A DNA stretch of 64,000 nucleotides from Cephalopachus bancanus. Taxonomy: Eukaryota > Chordata > Mammalia > Primates > Tarsiidae. Made by a program: the position numbers and the translations under genes. The notes under the pieces were generated by a model, which saw only the letters and a program-made list of their open reading frames with translations, had not been told where the DNA came from and searched no databases. The stretch is from assembly GCA_027257055.1 (NCBI GenBank), contig JAPVLO010000232.1:2046001-2110000 (forward strand). Direction: 5' to 3'. Below are positions 23,421-34,124 of this stretch, piece after piece; position 1 is the first letter of the stretch; every line of letters begins with the position of its first letter.

Positions 23421-23691
23421 AAATTTATTCCTTCTGTTAGGTATGTAGTGGTATCTCATGGTTTTAACTAGCATTTTTATATAATTAATAATATTGAGCA
23501 CATTTACATTTGTATGTTACCTGTAAGAATCTTTGTGTGTGTGTATGAGGTTCATGTTCAAGTCTTTTGTCCATATTTTCTGATTTTTTTGTTTTTTTCT
23601 TATTGTTTTTAGAAATTCTGGATAGTAGTCCCTAGTTGAATATATGCTTTGTAAATAACTTCTTCCAGTCTGTGGTTAGTCTTTGTATTAC

Positions 23692-23780
23692 TTATTTTTT
23701 GTAGACAAGGATCTCACTATGTTGTCCAGGCTGGTCTCCAACTCCTGGTTTCAAGCAGTCCTCCCACCTCTGTCCCATGA
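23692..23780 (-). mobile_element. Alu left-monomer fragment (antisense)
   Basis: 'ATCTCACTATGTTGTCCAGG' through 'TCCTCCCACCTCTGTCCCAT' matches part of an Alu monomer. No tail or target duplication seen. Confidence 0.75.
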
Positions 23781-23937
23781 CTGCCTTTCTTTTAATAATG
23801 CCTTTGATAAGCACAAGCTTTTATTATCAGTGATCACTAGTTTATTTTATGGCTAGTACTTTTTATGCCTTATCAAAAGATATTTGGCTAGCATATGTTA
23901 CTACCTTCATTTTGGAGATTAAAAAAAAGACAATATT

Positions 23938-24016
23938 GGACAACCCCTTCAGGTCCCCTCTCACTGTGGGAGCTTTTCTGTCCTCTCAATAAATCCTGCT
24001 TTCTCCAGAAAAAAAG
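23938..24016 (+). mobile_element. 79-bp LTR R/U5-like retroposon with A-tail
   Basis: Body GGACAACCCC... contains CTCACTGTGGGAGCTTTTCT and TCAATAAATCCTGCTTTCTC, typical of a retroviral LTR R/U5 region. An A-run follows. A perfect 10-bp duplication AGACAATATT flanks it (23928-23937 and 24017-24026). A processed LTR-derived transcript inserted by L1 machinery explains every part. A different parent LTR from the other two copies. Confidence 0.78.
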
Positions 24017-24026
24017 AGACAATATT

Positions 24027-24485
24027 TAAAGGAGGAAAATGACTCAAGATTACAAGTGACAGTGGTAGTATAAGAACCCAAGTCCTCTGCAGTCCCATAC
24101 TGGCTTCACAGGGAGCCAGCAAAAAGAGTTTCTTTTCTAACAGAGGGGCAGCAGAAATGACATCCACCTGTCTTCACTTTCCGCTCTCACAATTAAAGAG
24201 AGTCAACTTCAAAAAAAGTTCCTTCAAGTGTGTTGAGAGGCCTGAAAATACTTCTGCTCTTTGACCCAGTTGTCCCTTTTCTAGGAATCTAGAATTTAGA
24301 CAAAGTTTTATATAGATAGATGTTTTTTAAGTATAAAAAAGGAGTCTATTGTTAAGTATTCAGCAATAATGGACTGGATAATCAAGACATTGCACATCTA
24401 TTGAATAGTATGGCTGCATAATATTCAATTAAAGGTGTTTTTGAAAAATACATAATGATCCATGAAAATGAACACAACATAATAT
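24027..24485. other. Unassigned AT-rich sequence
   Basis: No gene recognised. Possibly decayed L1, but no block was distinctive enough to assign. Confidence 0.4.
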
Positions 24486-24489
24486 ATAG

Positions 24490-24594
24490 TTTTTCCATTA
24501 AAAAACTATAAACTTTATTGAGGTATAATTGACATACCAAAATGCAACTACTGTAAGTGTACAGTTAGAAGACTTTTTTCTTTATTTAAAAAAA
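24490..24594 (-). mobile_element. Antisense L1 3' terminus
   Basis: 'CTTTATTGAGGTATAATTGA' is the reverse complement of the old L1 3' end. Only about 100 bp is present before the Alu. Confidence 0.8.
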
Positions 24595-25073
24595 AATTAT
24601 TATTATTATTTTGAGACAGGATTGTACTCTGTCACCCAGAGTGCAGTGACAGGATCATAGTTCATTGTAACCTTGGATTCCTGGGCTCAAGCAATCCTCC
24701 CAACTCAGTTTTCAGAGTAGTTGAGACGACAGGCATGTGTCACTCACACCCACCTAATTAATAAAATGTTTGTGGCCACTGACTTGCTAGACTCTGGTGT
24801 GGCCGTGTGCTCTTTGAGCTATGGCTGTCGACATGCATCCTGGCTTTGGCCCCCTCCTCCACCTTGGGGAGGTGAATCTTCTCTCTTCCTTCTCTTTCTC
24901 TCTCTAATTTACTTTTAAATTAACTATATCTTTTAATCTAAAAAAAATGTTTGTTAGATGTGGGGTCTCACCACGTTGCCCAGACTGATCTTGAACTCCT
25001 AGCCTCAAGTGATCCTCCTGCTTCTGCCTCCCAAAATGTTGTGATTATAGGCATGAGCCACCATACCTGGCTT
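24595..25073 (-). mobile_element. Old antisense Alu split by a retroposon
   Basis: 'TTTTGAGACAGGATTGTACT' opens the Alu. It is interrupted at 24774 and resumes at 24955 with 'TAGATGTGGGGTCTCACCAC', ending CATACCTGG. Strongly diverged, of the older consensus type. Confidence 0.88.
24774..24943 (+). mobile_element. Short LTR-like polyadenylated retroposon, copy 2 (TINE-like)
   Basis: Body of about 170 bp starting GGCCACTGAC, exactly matching the start of the 23253 copy, and ending 'CTATATCTTTTAATCTA' plus A8. A perfect 11-bp duplication AAAATGTTTGT (24763-24773 and 24944-24954) flanks it. Shared blocks with copy 1 include CACCTTGGGGAGGTGAATC versus TACCTTGGGGAGATAAATC. Identical 5' starts argue for a defined full-length element rather than random truncation. 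Confidence 0.86.
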
Positions 25074-25090
25074 TATTTTTAAAATTAAAC

Positions 25091-25245
25091 ATTTTAGCTG
25101 GGCACGATGGTGCATGCCTGTAGTTCCAGCTACTTGGAAGGCTGAGGCGGAAGGATCACCTGAGCCCAGGTCGAGGCTGCAGTGGCCATGAGGCTTCACT
25201 CTAGCCTGGGCGGCAGAGTGAGACTCCAATTCCAAAAAAAAAAAA
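25091..25245 (+). mobile_element. Free right Alu monomer (sense)
   Basis: Only the right half is present, 'TTAGCTGGGCACGATGGTGC' to 'GAGTGAGACTCCAATTCC' plus an A-tail. It may be a free right monomer or a 5'-truncated Alu. Confidence 0.85.
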
Positions 25246-25980
25246 ACTAAAAAACTTTAATGAGGTATAATTTACATATAATATAATTTAACAACTTTAT
25301 GTGTACAATTTGATGAGTTTAGAAAAATTTACACACCCATGTAACACCACCACAGTCGTAACATAGGAGTCTTTCTACCCTTCTCCAAAATCCCCTCATG
25401 CTCCTTTACATTCCATTGCTTTTCCTCACTCTCTGGTCCAGGCAACCACTAATCTCTTGTTGTGATACATTAGATTTTACTTTTCTAGAATTTTATACTA
25501 ACGGAACGGTACAGTTTTTTCTTTTCTGTATAGCTTCCTTCACTCAGCATCATTGTTGTGAGATCTATCAATGTTGTTTCCTGTACTGATAGCTCCTTTT
25601 TATTGCTATAGTGTTTTCTGTTGAATACACAAACATCACATTTTTATGTGATATATGATACACAGGCATGCTGTAAAGATTAAATAAATAGAAAAAAATA
25701 GAAAGAGGCAAGGCTTGAAGAAGTTTCTCTCTGTCCATTCTCCTGTTGATGGACATTTGTGTTGTTACTAGTTTTGAGTTAACATAAATAAAGCTGCTAT
25801 AAATATTTGTGTAGAGGTTTTTGTATGGACATATGCATTCATTTCTTATGGGTAAATGCCAGGAGTAAGATTGTAAAGGTTGTATGGTAGGTATAGGTTT
25901 AACTTTGTAAGAAACTGTCAAACCAGTTTTCAAAGTGGCTGTAATCATTTTATATTCCTATCAGAGTTCCAGTTACTTTC
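25246..25980 (-). mobile_element. Old antisense L1 3' region
   Basis: 'TTTAATGAGGTATAATTTAC', 'TGTACAATTTGATGAGTTTA', 'CACTCAGCATCATTGTTGTG' and 'GAAACTGTCAAACCAGTTTT' follow the antisense order 3'UTR then ORF2. Decayed. Confidence 0.8.
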
Positions 25981-26099
25981 TACCTTAGCTAGTATTTGGG
26001 ATTGTCAGGTTATTAAAAGTAAATTTATTTACATTTGTTTTTAATATTAGCCACATTACTACATATCTATAGAATGACTAATAAGCATGTAGGAGTATC

Positions 26100-26275
26100 T
26101 CATTAAGGGTTTTTAACATAATTTACATACCATAAAGTTCGCCTGTGTAAAGTGTACAGTTTAATGTTTCTTAGTATATTTACAGAGCTGTAACCAGCAA
26201 CATAGTCTAATTTTAGAATAATTTTATCTCATGAAAGAGAAATCTTTAATCCATTAGCAGTGGAGATTACTCCAG
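26100..26275 (-). mobile_element. Antisense L1 3'UTR fragment
   Basis: 'CATAATTTACATACCATAAA' and 'AAAGTGTACAGTTTAATG' match the old L1 3' end in antisense. Confidence 0.7.
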
Positions 26276-26339
26276 GCCTCTCAAGAAATAGAATATTAAG
26301 TAAAAAAAAAAGCAAAACAAAAAGTATTATTTCAATTTT

Positions 26340-26448
26340 GTAAAAGATCTAAATATATAAATATATATTTGCTCATATATACACACATATTGTATGTATA
26401 TACATACCCTTATATATGCACATACATGTGTCCATATATACATATTTT

Positions 26449-26487
<39 letters not shown>
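26340..26487. repeat. AT-rich low complexity and (GT)n microsatellite
   Basis: A TATA/CATA-rich purine-pyrimidine alternation runs into about 17 GT units at 26453-26486. Z-DNA-prone by composition. Confidence 0.9.
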
Positions 26488-26489
<2 letters not shown>

Positions 26490-26492
26490 ATA

Positions 26493-27365
26493 GAGGAGAC
26501 CTCCAAAACATAACTTATTTATAAAAAATTGTATATTTATTCTTACATGTTTAAACTTTAGTCACCTTCAAAACATGCTTCATTTGAAGTAATATACCTA
26601 CCAAGATGCTTTTTCCACTGCTCAAACAGTTTTTTTTTTTTTTTTGAGTTGTAGTCTCACTCTGTCGCCCAGACTGGAGTGCAGTGGCCGCTCCCGGTCA
26701 CCGCAGCCTTGACCTGCTGGGCTCTGGCGAACCTTTTGCCTCAGCCTTCCAAGTAGCTGGAACTACAGGCGCGTGCCACCATGACCAGCTAGTTTTTTGA
26801 TTTATTGTAGAGACGAGGTCTCACCAAGTTGCCCAGGCAGGTCTGGAACCCGTGGGCTCAGGCAATCCACTCACCTCAGCCTCCCAAAGCACGGGATTAT
26901 AGGCTGAGCCAGTGAACCTGGCTCAAAACAATTTTTAAACTCATCAGTTTTGATGCTTTTTAGTGCTTCTGCCATTTTTTGTTTTACCTCTTTCATACTG
27001 GAAAACATTTTCCTTTGAGGCCATTTTTCATCCAGGGAAACAAGAAAAATGTCACTTGGGGTGAGATCAGTTGAATAGGGAGGGTGGGGCACGGGGGTCA
27101 TGCTGTTTTTGGTCAAAAACGTTTGAGCACTTAGCACTGCAGTGTGTACAAGTGTGCTCATAATTCACCCATCATGGAATGGGCAAAATGTGTTTAAAGA
27201 ATCTCCAGAAAAATTTACTGACGCCAAATGTAGCCTCTCACAACAATGCTAGCTGGAAAACCAATGCCAATGGATTCCTAGAACACTTACCTAGCAGGGG
27301 AAGCCTATGCTACAAGGAGCCCACCCTTCAAAAAATGTCATTCTGGTTATTTTTGCCCCCCCAAC
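26493..27365 (-). mobile_element. Mariner non-autonomous element, copy B (split by an Alu)
   Basis: Begins GAGGAGACCTCCAAAACATA next to a TA and ends near GCCCCCCCAACATA. About 575 bp without the Alu. The reverse strand keeps the clearest coding remnant: the mariner motif PPYSTDLTPSD (third catalytic Asp region) and EVKQKMAEALKSIKTDEFKNC. The N-terminal helix-turn-helix half and first catalytic Asp are missing. Not functional. Confidence 0.88.
26629..26927 (-). mobile_element. Alu (antisense) inside mariner copy B
   Basis: Full dimer with flanks CTCAAACA/CTCAAAACA. Inserted a few dozen bases from the equivalent Alu site in copy A, but with a different target, so the two insertions are independent. 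Confidence 0.94.
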
Positions 27366-27984
27366 ATATATATGAAAAAAGACTAGAAGGAAATACATCA
27401 AATGAAAACCTTAGTTGTCTCTTGGTGGTAGTATTTATATGCAGCTTTATTTTCTCCTCTGTGTATTTTGGAATTTCAGAATTCCCTACAGTGAGTACAT
27501 ATTACCTTTGTAATTTTAAAAAGATCATTATTGACACAAAAAAGAGTACATTTCTTCAGGCTATGTCTATTGAGGGGGGCAGCATTACCCCAGCTATGAT
27601 CATTCTATATTTGCAGTCTGATTTCCTTTGGGAAGAGACTTTGTAAAATCTTATTCTTCTGGGTATCTGCAGTAAGTTGGTAGCATAAACTTGCTGTTTG
27701 CAATATTTACGTGCACTGCCTGGGGGAGTCCTGTAAAGTCTTCCTTGAGTTGGTTTCTCTATTGACAGACTGTGGAACGCTCAGCAAATGTGCTCAGGAA
27801 AGCAAATTCTCGTGGGAGTTGACTCAGGCATACGCGTTGTCTTGTGACAAATCAACAGAAGTGAAGAGAGGGTGACATTTGTTGGGACCTCACTTCCCTA
27901 GTTTGTGATGTGTGCCTATGGCCATTTGGTATGTGCATGCATCTATGCATATGTGTTTGGATTTGTAATATGTGTTTTCTTTTT
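27366..27984. other. Unassigned sequence
   Basis: The 155-codon frame beginning at 27179 runs out of mariner sequence into this stretch and is not a gene. Nothing else recognised. Confidence 0.45.
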
Positions 27985-28145
27985 ATTATAAATTATAAAT
28001 TCTTTATAAATTCTTTTTATTATAAAGATTTGGGTATACAATAATGATCGTATTGATTATGCAGGTGCCCTTATTGATGAGGTATGCCCCTTCCTCCCCT
28101 AGCAGTTTCCCTCAACTGCCAATCCCATTCCCCTGTAATATGTAT
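27985..28145 (-). mobile_element. Antisense L1 3' end (lineage type)
   Basis: 'TGATTATGCAGGTGCCCTTA' and 'TGATGAGGTATGCCCCTTCC' are the reverse complement of the 3'UTR seen in sense at 33880-33950. Confidence 0.75.
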
Positions 28146-28559
28146 TTTTGCATTGTAAGTTACTGTGCATTGGCCTTCTAGTTCAGTTTAATGACCATTG
28201 TGCAGTCTGATTTAGGGTAAGTCAAATTCTCATTACTTTAATTACATTTTCCCCTTGATTCACAGAGAGAACAATAACTTTTATCTCTATAAAGCCTTAT
28301 GGAAATGAATTGCATCACATGTGTGCTTTGAACAAAAATATGCTTTGCTTGGAATCTGCACATTATTCCACATTCCAAAGGTCACTTTCTGGAGTGAAAT
28401 TGAACCGATATTAACCATTTTCAAGAAGAAGAAACAGACTGGGAGGACTTGCCTGAGTCAGGGATGCAAGAAACAAAACTTGCACAGGCTAGTTCAGATA
28501 GAGGGTGAAAGATCTTGTAAAGACTGAATCAACAGGGAAAAATTAAAAGAACCAAGATT
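28146..28559. other. Unassigned sequence
   Basis: No gene or repeat recognised. Confidence 0.45.
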
Positions 28560-28880
28560 TGAAAAAGTTTCTCTTTTTCTGTGTCTCTGTCTCAGGCCTT
28601 TGTGATCTTGTGTCCAGTATCTATTTTTATAGACCCTTCCAGACTCTTTGCAGAGTGGCTGTTTCTACTTACACCTGGTTTCTGCTCTCTTAACTTCAGC
28701 ATGAGAGTGACTTTGCTCCGGACATGGTATTAGTCTGGCTTCCCATTAAAAGCCCTCCTTCCTCTGTGCCCCCTTATTGCACTGCCTCTTAGTGTCTGTC
28801 CCATTCAGGCACTGTCTCTCCTGAACGCGAATAAACCCTTTGGTTTTACTTTTGCCATTATTTGCTTTATTCCCGTGGCA
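28560..28880 (+). mobile_element. Possible solo LTR
   Basis: TATA-like CATTAAAAGCC near 28745, AATAAACCC at 28831 and a GT-rich downstream segment give an R/U5-like architecture. No flanking duplication found and the family is not recognised. Confidence 0.42.
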
Positions 28881-29189
28881 TGGGCCTACCTGCCTCAGTT
28901 TGCCATGATACCTTCTACATGGCCATTCAGTTTAACTGTACCTAATTCAGGAACTTGTTCCTTGGAGAGAACTCTGATGGGTACAACTTTGGTCAGATTT
29001 CCCAGCAGGTGTGGTGTGAAGGGAGGTCCTGCATAAAAGCACGATCGCCCTGAGCCCACCCTTCAGCACAGGTTTCACAGTGGTGGTTGACTCCTGTAGG
29101 ACAAAAGGAATCTGGTCAGCGTGACTGTGGTTGTTTTGTCTTGTCTTCGTTTTTGCCAGTCCCCATGACAGACTCATGTCCCGTCATCT

Positions 29190-30036
29190 GTGATGGGTAG
29201 TCCCCAGATGACCCCATGAGGATCCTGGTCCCCTGTGTGATCCTCTCCCCTTCAGTGTGGGCTGCACCTAGTGACTCATGTCTAATAAACAGACTATGAC
29301 ACAAGTGATGGGAAGTCACTTCTGAGTTAGGTTTACAAAAGATGGGGGCTTCCATCTCCTGTGCCCAGGGCTCTTACTCTTTCACTTGTTTACTTTGATG
29401 AAAAAAAGGACAGGCTGTGAACTGCCGTGTAGAGACGCCCGTGTGGCAGGGGACAGGGAAGGCCTCTGGCCAGCACCCAGCAAGGAATGGAAGACTTAGT
29501 TCAGCATCTAGAAGAAGGTGAACCCTGCTAACAACCGCATGCGTCAACTTGGGAGGCGAATGTTCCCTAGGTGAGCTCTGGTGACACTGAGATTGGGTAA
29601 CTTGTGAGGTATTTTCTTTTTTCTTTGTGTTGGAGTCTTACTCCATCACCAAGGCTAGAGTGCAGTGGTATGCTCACAGCCACTCCAGCATCGACCAGCT
29701 GGGCTCAGGTGATCCTTTCATTTCAGCCTTCCAAGTAGCCGGAACTACAGGTGTGTGCTACCATGCTTGGCTAATTTTTTTTAATTGTAGGTCTTGTCAA
29801 GTTGCCCAGTCTGGTCTCGAACCCCTGAGCTCAGGCAATCCTCTGGCCTAGGCCCCCCAAAGTGCTGGGATTATAGGCTTGAGCCACTGTGCCTGGCCAA
29901 ACTTGTAAGACAGTTTGAGGTGAGACACTAAGTCATGCCTAGATACCTGACTCACAGATAACGTAAGATAGTGAATGCTTGTTGTTTGATGCCACTAAGT
30001 TTTGGGATAATTTGTTACACAACCATAGATAACTAT
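29190..30036 (+). mobile_element. MLT1-type LTR (MaLR), sense, split by an Alu
   Basis: 'CCCCTTCAGTGTGGGCTGCA' and 'GATGGGAAGTCACTTCTGAG' precede the Alu. 'TTGTTGTTTGATGCCACTAA' and 'GTTACACAACCATAGATAAC' follow it. The two parts are collinear with a MaLR LTR. The Alu lies at 29609-29898. Confidence 0.82.
29609..29898 (-). mobile_element. Alu (antisense) inside MLT1
   Basis: Full dimer with a 10-bp target duplication AACTTGT[G/A]AG (29599-29608 and 29899-29908). Confidence 0.95.
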
Positions 30037-30044
30037 TTCCTTAC

Positions 30045-30580
30045 TATTTCTCCTTTTGATCAGGATTAACATTAAAATGGAGATCATAAGACTGACAAGA
30101 CAGACTCTTTTGGCATAAGACCAACAAAACAGATTCTTTGGCAATAAGCTGCCACATTCCAACCAGTCTCTGAGATAGCATCACATGCTTTCTGAGGGCT
30201 GCCACCTTCATGACTTTAAAGCAAGGGCCTTGGCTTCCACAACCTCCTTACCTTAGCTCAAGACTTCCCTTCTGTGGATTTCTGAAGTCTTTAACTCTTT
30301 CGACCAATTGCCAAACAGAAAATCTTTGACTCTACCTATAAACTGTAAGTTCCCCAACCCCCTGCTTTGAGATGTCCTGCCTTTCCGGGCCAAACCAATG
30401 TATACCTTCCATATATTGTTTTACCTTGTAACTTCTGTCTCTCTAAAGTGTGTAAAACCAAACTGTAAACCAACCACCTTGGACACACTTTCTCAGAATC
30501 TCCTTGGGGCTGTTCCTCAAACTGGCTCAGAATAAACTTCTTTAAATATTTTATGGTTTGGCTTTTTCATCCTCAGTCTC
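30045..30580 (+). mobile_element. ERV1-type solo LTR (MER4/MER31-like)
   Basis: 'AAAACCAAACTGTAAACCAA', 'CTTTCTCAGAATCTCCTTGG' and 'GCTCAGAATAAACTTCTTTA' form the typical R/U5 end of a gammaretrovirus-like LTR, with AATAAA near 30530. No internal viral genes are present, so a solo LTR. The 5' border is uncertain. Confidence 0.75.
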
Positions 30581-32479
30581 TAGGGTGGAGTTTTCCCTAA
30601 GCATCCTTGAAAACCAAGACCACACTCACTCATCAAATCTTGCTCTGGCTTCTTGGTCTCAGTTTCTACAAAGCTGGTATATCGAACACCTTCCTCTGTG
30701 CGTCCTCCTCTGCCTCATGCCAGAGGTTTCCAGGCTCTACATCTACATTTTTTGTAGGTCTACAGATTGCATTCCAGTGAAAGCACCTATTTGAAATACT
30801 GAAATATAGTTTTATTGGCACAAGCACTCTGTCCCCACAGAAAAACCTGGGAAGAAATTGCACAATACAGGAGAGACTTTTCTTTTGTTCTTTTAAAAGC
30901 AGAATTCCATAGTGTGCTGTGTATACCTTCAGCCTGGGGGCTGGTTCCCATGAAGACTGGGCGAAAGCTCCCTTTGTCGACCACACCTCCTCCCTCCCAG
31001 AGTTCAGTGGCATCCCAGGCCAGACATCATGAATGCTGAGCTGACAAGACAGGGCGCTGGCCCAGCTGCAGCTGGGATCGCTCAGTATGCAGGGAAGGAG
31101 GTGTCAGTCTCATTACATGAAAAGGCTCTGAATGGATATGTGTGCTTTTGGAGGGATGGTGGGAAGGGAAGAAAGAAAACTGAGCAAAGGGACAGCCATT
31201 GTCTGATTTTCAAGGTTACCTGTTGAGATAGGACTGCGGCTCCCTTATGGCCTGGAAAAGCAATTCCTTTCCAATCGCTTTGTAATAAAGAAGAAAGACC
31301 CTTTTGTTAACCATACCTTGTATTTATCTCACGTCTTTCTCCAGAGAAACTGGAAAGTGCTTCAGAGATTTTATCTTTATAAAAGGCTGATGAGTAGGTG
31401 TGAAGACCTTCTGGTGAACCCAGCCCCTCTGTCTCCAATCCAATCAGTTGGTTTGCCGTCCTCTCACTTCCTCCTGGTGATGATGATTAATGTGGGTGGG
31501 TCTGAGATCCTCTTGCAGGGGGCGCCATATGCCAGGGTGCAGGATGGCCCATTTCCACCCAGCATCTTTCCGTGTCTCTCATTCACTGGCGCCCCAGTCG
31601 GAATCCTGCTCCAGCTGTCTTAAATTAAAGGGACTTTATTCAAAGGAATTGGGAGTATTACGCAGAACTCACAGCCCATAAGAATAGCTGAGCCTCACAA
31701 AAGTCTAGACCCGGGCCCTGGAAAGTCATCCTTCTTTCTCCTTCTGCCTCCGGACTGCCCAATACTTTAACTCTACCCTTCTCTGTGTGCTTCTTTTCTT
31801 CCACAGCTTCTCTTTATAAACCTGTCTCTGTCTCCTCTGGATACATGACCCTCAATGGCAGTCCTGACACATGAGTTTTCAGCTTTGAGACAAGGACTCA
31901 CTTAGTCTGATTATCCCATAGGAAGAAACTGATGGGTTTGGTGAAGATCCTGTGTCCACCCTGGTCTAATCTTTTCTGTCAGGAGAAGACAGGACTAGTG
32001 GTATGAAGGGCTTCCTCCTCCAGGGACTTATCTCTGCTTGGGTTGTTCTCTTTACTTGGAATGACCTTAGCTCTGACTTCCAGATGTCCCTCAGTCTTTT
32101 CCTGAGAGGCATTGTTCCTGGATAAGCTAATCCAGTGACTTTCCTCCTGGACAGTTGAAGGGTGAACCTGGCAGGATGGTTGCCCTGCCAAGACGCAGGA
32201 GCCAAGAAGGATCCTCCTGGAGAAACCCAGATTCAAGATGGTGGGTCTAAATTGGGTGGTGGTAGAGGGAATGGATGAGATGGGCTGGAAGAGGCTTTGA
32301 TCCTGGCTAAGCTAGTCCAGCTGCTTCCCTCGTGGTTGATTGAAGACGAGAGGCAGAAACTGGGAGAAGAGGGAGTTTATTTCTGCAGCCAGGTCACAGA
32401 GAGACAGGAGGTAGCATTACCAAAAACCCTCTTGAAGGCAGTACCACTTATTCAAGGTTTATATCTCAGTATTCCATAG
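30581..32479. other. Unique sequence without recognised gene
   Basis: Frames of 60-115 codons occur on both strands at 30558-31226 and 31318-31681, but none has a domain, signal peptide or convincing splice context. A segment near 31780-31850 with CTTTATAAACC is weakly LTR-like. No RNA gene seen. Confidence 0.4.
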
Positions 32480-32612
32480 CCCCTCACCCATGTCCAAGAC
32501 TGAATCAACATGAGCATGCCTCAAGATCTCCTAATCCTCCCCTCACCCACCTCTGAGACTGAATTAACAAGGCCTGTGGGCAGTGTTGGAATGACCCAAG
32601 ACCTCCTAATCA
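32480..32612. repeat. Imperfect tandem repeat (about 55-75 bp units)
   Basis: CCCCTCACCCA...AGACTGAAT[C/T]AACA...CAAGA[T/C]CTCCTAAT occurs twice, the second unit carrying an extra segment. Possibly inside an unrecognised LTR. Confidence 0.65.
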
Positions 32613-32984
32613 TGATGACATTTCCTTGACTCTGAATTTTAAAGTTCCTTAAATGGGGGGATGAGGAGGTACCACAATCAAGGGATTGAGATTGGCACAT
32701 ATAGACATACAAGTACGAATCAAACTTGAGAAATGCAGGGACCCGTGTTCCCGACCCTTGGACTCTGACAGCGTTCCAGGCCACCCTCCTTGCCCTGCTG
32801 GCTCTGACAGACTGGGAGTCCCTCTGCCCTCCACGGACTTGTAAATACCAAAGCGTAGGTGTTGGAGAAAAGCTTTTGTGCTGTATGCAAACTATCATTT
32901 CATATTCCTGATAATGTCTATCTAGATCAGTGATCATATTAGTTATGGCAATGTTGATTTACAACCCTGTGCCTCACAAATTAA

Positions 32985-33264
32985 TTAATTCATTTGGATT
33001 GGGTCTCACTCTGTCACCCAGGCTGGAGTGCGGCTCACCACAGCCTCAACCCATTAGGCTCAGGTGATCCTTCTGCTTCAGCTGCCCGAGTAGCTGGAAG
33101 TACTGGTGTGCACCACCATGTCTGGCTAATTTTTTTGTATTTATGGTGGAGAGGAGGTCTTGCCAAGTTGCTCAGGCTGGTCTCAAACCTCTGGGCTCAG
33201 GCAATCCTCTCACCTCCACCTCCCAAAGTGCTGGGATGACAGGCGTGAGCCACTGTGCCTGGCT
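32985..33264 (-). mobile_element. Alu (antisense), internally shortened
   Basis: 'TTGGATTGGGTCTCACTCTG' to 'CTGTGCCTGGCT'. A small deletion removes the bases between 'GGAGTGC' and 'GGCTCACC' in the right monomer. Confidence 0.9.
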
Positions 33265-33569
33265 GCGAGTTTATATTAGTTAGGATCATCTCACATTTAG
33301 ATTTGCAGTAATAACATAAAACATGGCAAAATCACTCTATGACAGTATGCAGGGTGGGAAAGGGCCTGTAGGGCGGCACATGGAGTCACCGAGGAGTTTT
33401 CCCACCATTTCACCTGACACTCATGCCTGACTTTGGCTTTTGTTTGACCTCACCACTGCCCTTTCCCACCCCCACCCCAACTCCTGGCCCTTTAATGCCC
33501 TTACCTGCCTTAGGCTCCTTCTTCCCTGCAGGCCCCATCCACAACAGGTTAAGGAGAGCTCTTTTTCTT

Positions 33570-33985
33570 TCCTTCAAAATTAATTCATTGTGTATACGTA
33601 CTACATTTGTCTTAGAATATCACACAGCCATAAAGAAGGACAAAATCATGAACTTCACAGCAACCCAGATGGACTTAGAGTCTATAATACTGAGCGATCT
33701 ATCACAGAAACAAAGAACTGAGTATCACATGTTCTCACTCATGAGTGGACATTGAACAATTATCATTATACTATAAGAAAAAGATTGGTGGTAGTGGAAA
33801 ACTGCCCCAGTGGTGTGGTGGTGGTGGGGGGATGAGGGATTGGCAGTAGTGGGAATCTACTGGGGGAGAGGGGGCATACCTCATTGACAAGGGAACCTGC
33901 ATAATGAACATTTGTATACCTAACCCTGAATTGTACCCCACATCTTTAAAATAAAAAAATAAAATTAAGATAAAATAAATCTATT
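33570..33985 (+). mobile_element. 5'-truncated L1 3' end (sense)
   Basis: ORF2 C-terminal sequence ('CACAGCCATAAAGAAGGACA', 'CACATGTTCTCACTCATGAG') is followed by a 3'UTR ('GAACCTGCATAATGAACATT') and an A-rich tail AAAATAAAAAAATAAAA. This is the best sense reference here for the local L1 3'UTR. Confidence 0.88.
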
Positions 33986-33988
33986 AAT

Positions 33989-34124
33989 TTTTTTTTTTTT
34001 TTGCTTGTGTGGAGATGGGATCTCACAGTTTTGCCCAGACTGGTCTTGGACTCCTGGCCTCAGGCAATTCTCCCACCTTGGCCTCCCAAAGTGCTAGATC
34101 ACAAGTGTGAGCCACCCTGCCTGA
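33989..34124 (-). mobile_element. Alu left-monomer fragment (antisense)
   Basis: A T-run then 'GTGGAGATGGGATCTCACAG' through 'GTGTGAGCCACCCTGCCTGA'. Monomeric, joined directly to the L1 A-tail. Confidence 0.85.

Larger units (their letters stand above)
22836..23927 (-). mobile_element. Old antisense L1, split by a short retroposon and an Alu piece
   Basis: Decayed antisense ORF2 sequence: 'AACATTATGTCTAAGAGATT', 'GAACATTTGGACTTTCTAAG', then 'GTGGTATCTCATGGTTTTAA' after the insertion. The retroposon at 23253-23420 and an Alu fragment at 23692-23780 lie inside. Confidence 0.72.

Noticed and set aside
26936..27161. Possible domesticated mariner transposase gene
   Set aside because: Only the C-terminal part is present, the N-terminal DNA-binding half and first catalytic Asp are missing, and an Alu breaks the element.
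27179..27646. 155-codon open frame
   Set aside because: Its first part is the wrong strand of mariner copy B, running on into unrelated DNA.
28560..30580. Intact endogenous retrovirus between the LTR-like segments
   Set aside because: The LTR-like pieces belong to different families and no gag, pol or env sequence lies between them.
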